The notes below the pieces were generated by a model. The model was not told where the DNA came from and did not search any database. It saw only the letters and a program-made list of their open reading frames with translations. A DNA stretch of 64,000 nt, from the NCBI RefSeq assembly GCF_024436435.1, contig NZ_JAFMZP010000002.1, positions 372,001-436,000 on the forward strand, given 5' to 3'. Below, one piece after another: positions 62,816-64,000 of the stretch; position 1 is the first letter of the stretch, and each line of letters begins with the position of its first letter. Source of the DNA: Desertivirga xinjiangensis (GTDB lineage Bacteria > Bacteroidota > Bacteroidia > Sphingobacteriales > Sphingobacteriaceae). A program made the translations under genes and the position numbers.

Positions 62816-64000
62816 ATGAAGAAGAAATATAGAGCAAGATTAATTGCGTTAACGATTTTAGCAGTTTCTCTGCTGCTGGCTTCCTGCGAGAAGTTCCTCG
62901 ACCTGAAACCCAACAAGGCGCTTTCCGTTCCGGCTACGGCGGGAGACCTGCAGGCCCTGCTGGATAACGAAACGGCGATGAACACCAATTACCCGGCAGC
63001 GGGAGATATCGCCTCAGACGATCTGCGTTTGAACCAGGCCGACTGGGCCAAGCTGTTTTTTATCGACGACCGGAAAACCTATACCTGGGAAGGGGATGCT
63101 CAGGCTACCCAGGACTGGAGTAACGGTTATTACACCATCTTTAACGCTAATGCGGTGCTCGACCTGGTGGATAGGGCGGCTACCGGAGAGCAGCACAATA
63201 TCCTGAAAGGCTCGGCGCTGTTTTTCCGGGGACTGAGCCATTTCCAGCTAGCCCAGGTGTTTACGCTGCCTTATGATAAGGCTACCGCTTCCTCTATAGC
63301 GGGATTACCTTTAAGGCTGAGCTCAGACTTTAACGATAAGACGGTAAGATCGAGCCTGGAGCAAACTTACAACCAGATCAGGAACGACCTGGAGCAGGCG
63401 GCAGGCTTGCTGCCGCTAAGCAGCGCCTACAAGACCCGTCCGGCACGGGCAGCAGCTTTTGCGGTACTGGCCAGGCTGAACCTGGTGCTGGAGGACTATG
63501 CCGCGGCAGGCCGCTGGGCAGATTCCTGCCTGGCACTGCAAAGCAGCTTGCTGGATTACAACCTGCTGAGTGCTTCGGCTGCTAATCCTTTTACACTGTT
63601 TAACCAGGAAGTGATCTTTCATGCGATCAATAAGGGTAACTCGGGGGTATTTGTAGCGAATGTGGCCAGGGTTGACCGGGAGCTGTATGATGCCTATGAT
63701 GACGATGATCTGAGGAAGGGGCTGTTCTTTACGTTAGGGGCAGACCAGGGTGTGTTCTTTAAGGGAGATTATGCAGGGAAGAACAACGGAAGTTTGTTTG
63801 CCGGGATCACTACGAGTGAAATGTATTTGGTGAGAGCGGAATGTTACGCACGGGAGGGAAAGCGGGAGGAGGCGCTGGAATGGCTGAATAAGCTGCTGAT
63901 CAAAAGGCGGCGGGCAAGCAGCTTTGTGCCTTTTACGGCTGGTACAGCAGAGGAAGCACTGGGGCTGATCCTGCAGGAGCGGAGGAAGGAACTGGTGTTC
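62816..64000 (+). CDS. SusD/RagB-family lipoprotein, cut by the window end
   Basis: 395 codons are visible, with no stop before the edge. ATG 62816 gives signal LILAVSLLLASCEKFLDLKP-type lipobox (LLASCEKF); an in-frame ATG at 62792 is possible. The SusD fold is visible in NGYYTIFNANAVLD, LFFRGLSHFQLAQVF and the C-terminal TTSEMYLVRAECYAREGKREEALEWLN…LQERRKELVF. It is the surface substrate-binding partner of the preceding SusC protein. The gene is interrupted only by the window end. Confidence 0.93.
   Translation, partial: MKKKYRARLIALTILAVSLLLASCEKFLDLKPNKALSVPATAGDLQALLDNETAMNTNYPAAGDIASDDLRLNQADWAKLFFIDDRKTYTWEGDAQATQDWSNGYYTIFNANAVLDLVDRAATGEQHNILKGSALFFRGLSHFQLAQVFTLPYDKATASSIAGLPLRLSSDFNDKTVRSSLEQTYNQIRNDLEQAAGLLPLSSAYKTRPARAAAFAVLARLNLVLEDYAAAGRWADSCLALQSSLLDYNLLSASAANPFTLFNQEVIFHAINKGNSGVFVANVARVDRELYDAYDDDDLRKGLFFTLGADQGVFFKGDYAGKNNGSLFAGITTSEMYLVRAECYAREGKREEALEWLNKLLIKRRRASSFVPFTAGTAEEALGLILQERRKELVF

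Overview
The window reads as chromosome of a Bacteroidota member, most likely family Sphingobacteriaceae (Pedobacter/Mucilaginibacter-like). Signs of this are SusC/SusD proteins, a GLPGLI-family protein, a fulvocin C-related protein, NVEALA-like and DUF6266 proteins, many AraC regulators, LytTR and PadR regulators, and promoters of the Bacteroidota type (TTG, 19-21 bp, TAnnTTTG). Most start sites lack a clear Shine-Dalgarno sequence. Base composition is uneven: about 10-22 kb is AT-rich, while the SusC/SusD locus at 58-64 kb is clearly GC-richer.

Layout. (1) 0.1-2.3 kb is scarred: a sigma-factor stump, an XRE + DUF4304 pair and the tail of a broken SRAP gene. (2) 2.4-7.9 kb is the imuA-imuB-dnaE2 mutasome operon. 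(3) 8.3-9.3 kb is a PadR/membrane-protein pair. (4) 9.4-21.8 kb looks like a secreted-peptide locus: a fulvocin C-like Cys-rich lipoprotein, an O-antigen-ligase/TPR protein, a transglutaminase-like lipoprotein, an NVEALA-like peptide, a six-bladed propeller lipoprotein, a signal peptidase I, a GLPGLI protein, a TonB-dependent receptor-like protein and a LytTR regulator. (5) 22-23 kb is a mobile-element scar: GbsR/MarR pseudogene, integrase fragment, perfect hairpin, antitoxin with a vestigial toxin. (6) 23-49 kb is a dense array of AraC regulators (nine, two damaged), plus HxlR and Crp/Fnr regulators, interleaved with SDRs, aldo/keto reductases, a quinone oxidoreductase, AhpD-like, DUF417, DJ-1/PfpI and quinol-monooxygenase-like proteins. 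This suggests detoxification of electrophiles, quinones and reactive chlorine or oxygen. Many members are frameshifted, truncated or fused. (7) 49-52 kb holds a Nei/Fpg glycosylase, a small HTH protein and a MocR-type regulator that lacks the PLP lysine. (8) 52.5-55.6 kb is a compact operon with two DUF6266 proteins, a three-TM holin-like protein, a CHAP endolysin and a lipoprotein with a C-terminal TM segment (unimolecular-spanin topology). It has a near-perfect promoter preceded by helically phased repeats and ends at a hairpin. No phage structural genes are present. (9) 55.8-57.1 kb has an acidic hypothetical protein and a second copy of the XRE regulator. (10) 57.6-64 kb is a SusC/SusD nutrient-uptake locus with TlpA/DUF3738-like proteins; susD runs off the window.

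The two most interesting systems are the phage-free lysis/DUF6266 operon (8), which could be a domesticated lytic release (type 10-like) system, and the peptide locus (4). All family assignments come from reading the sequence; no database search was run.
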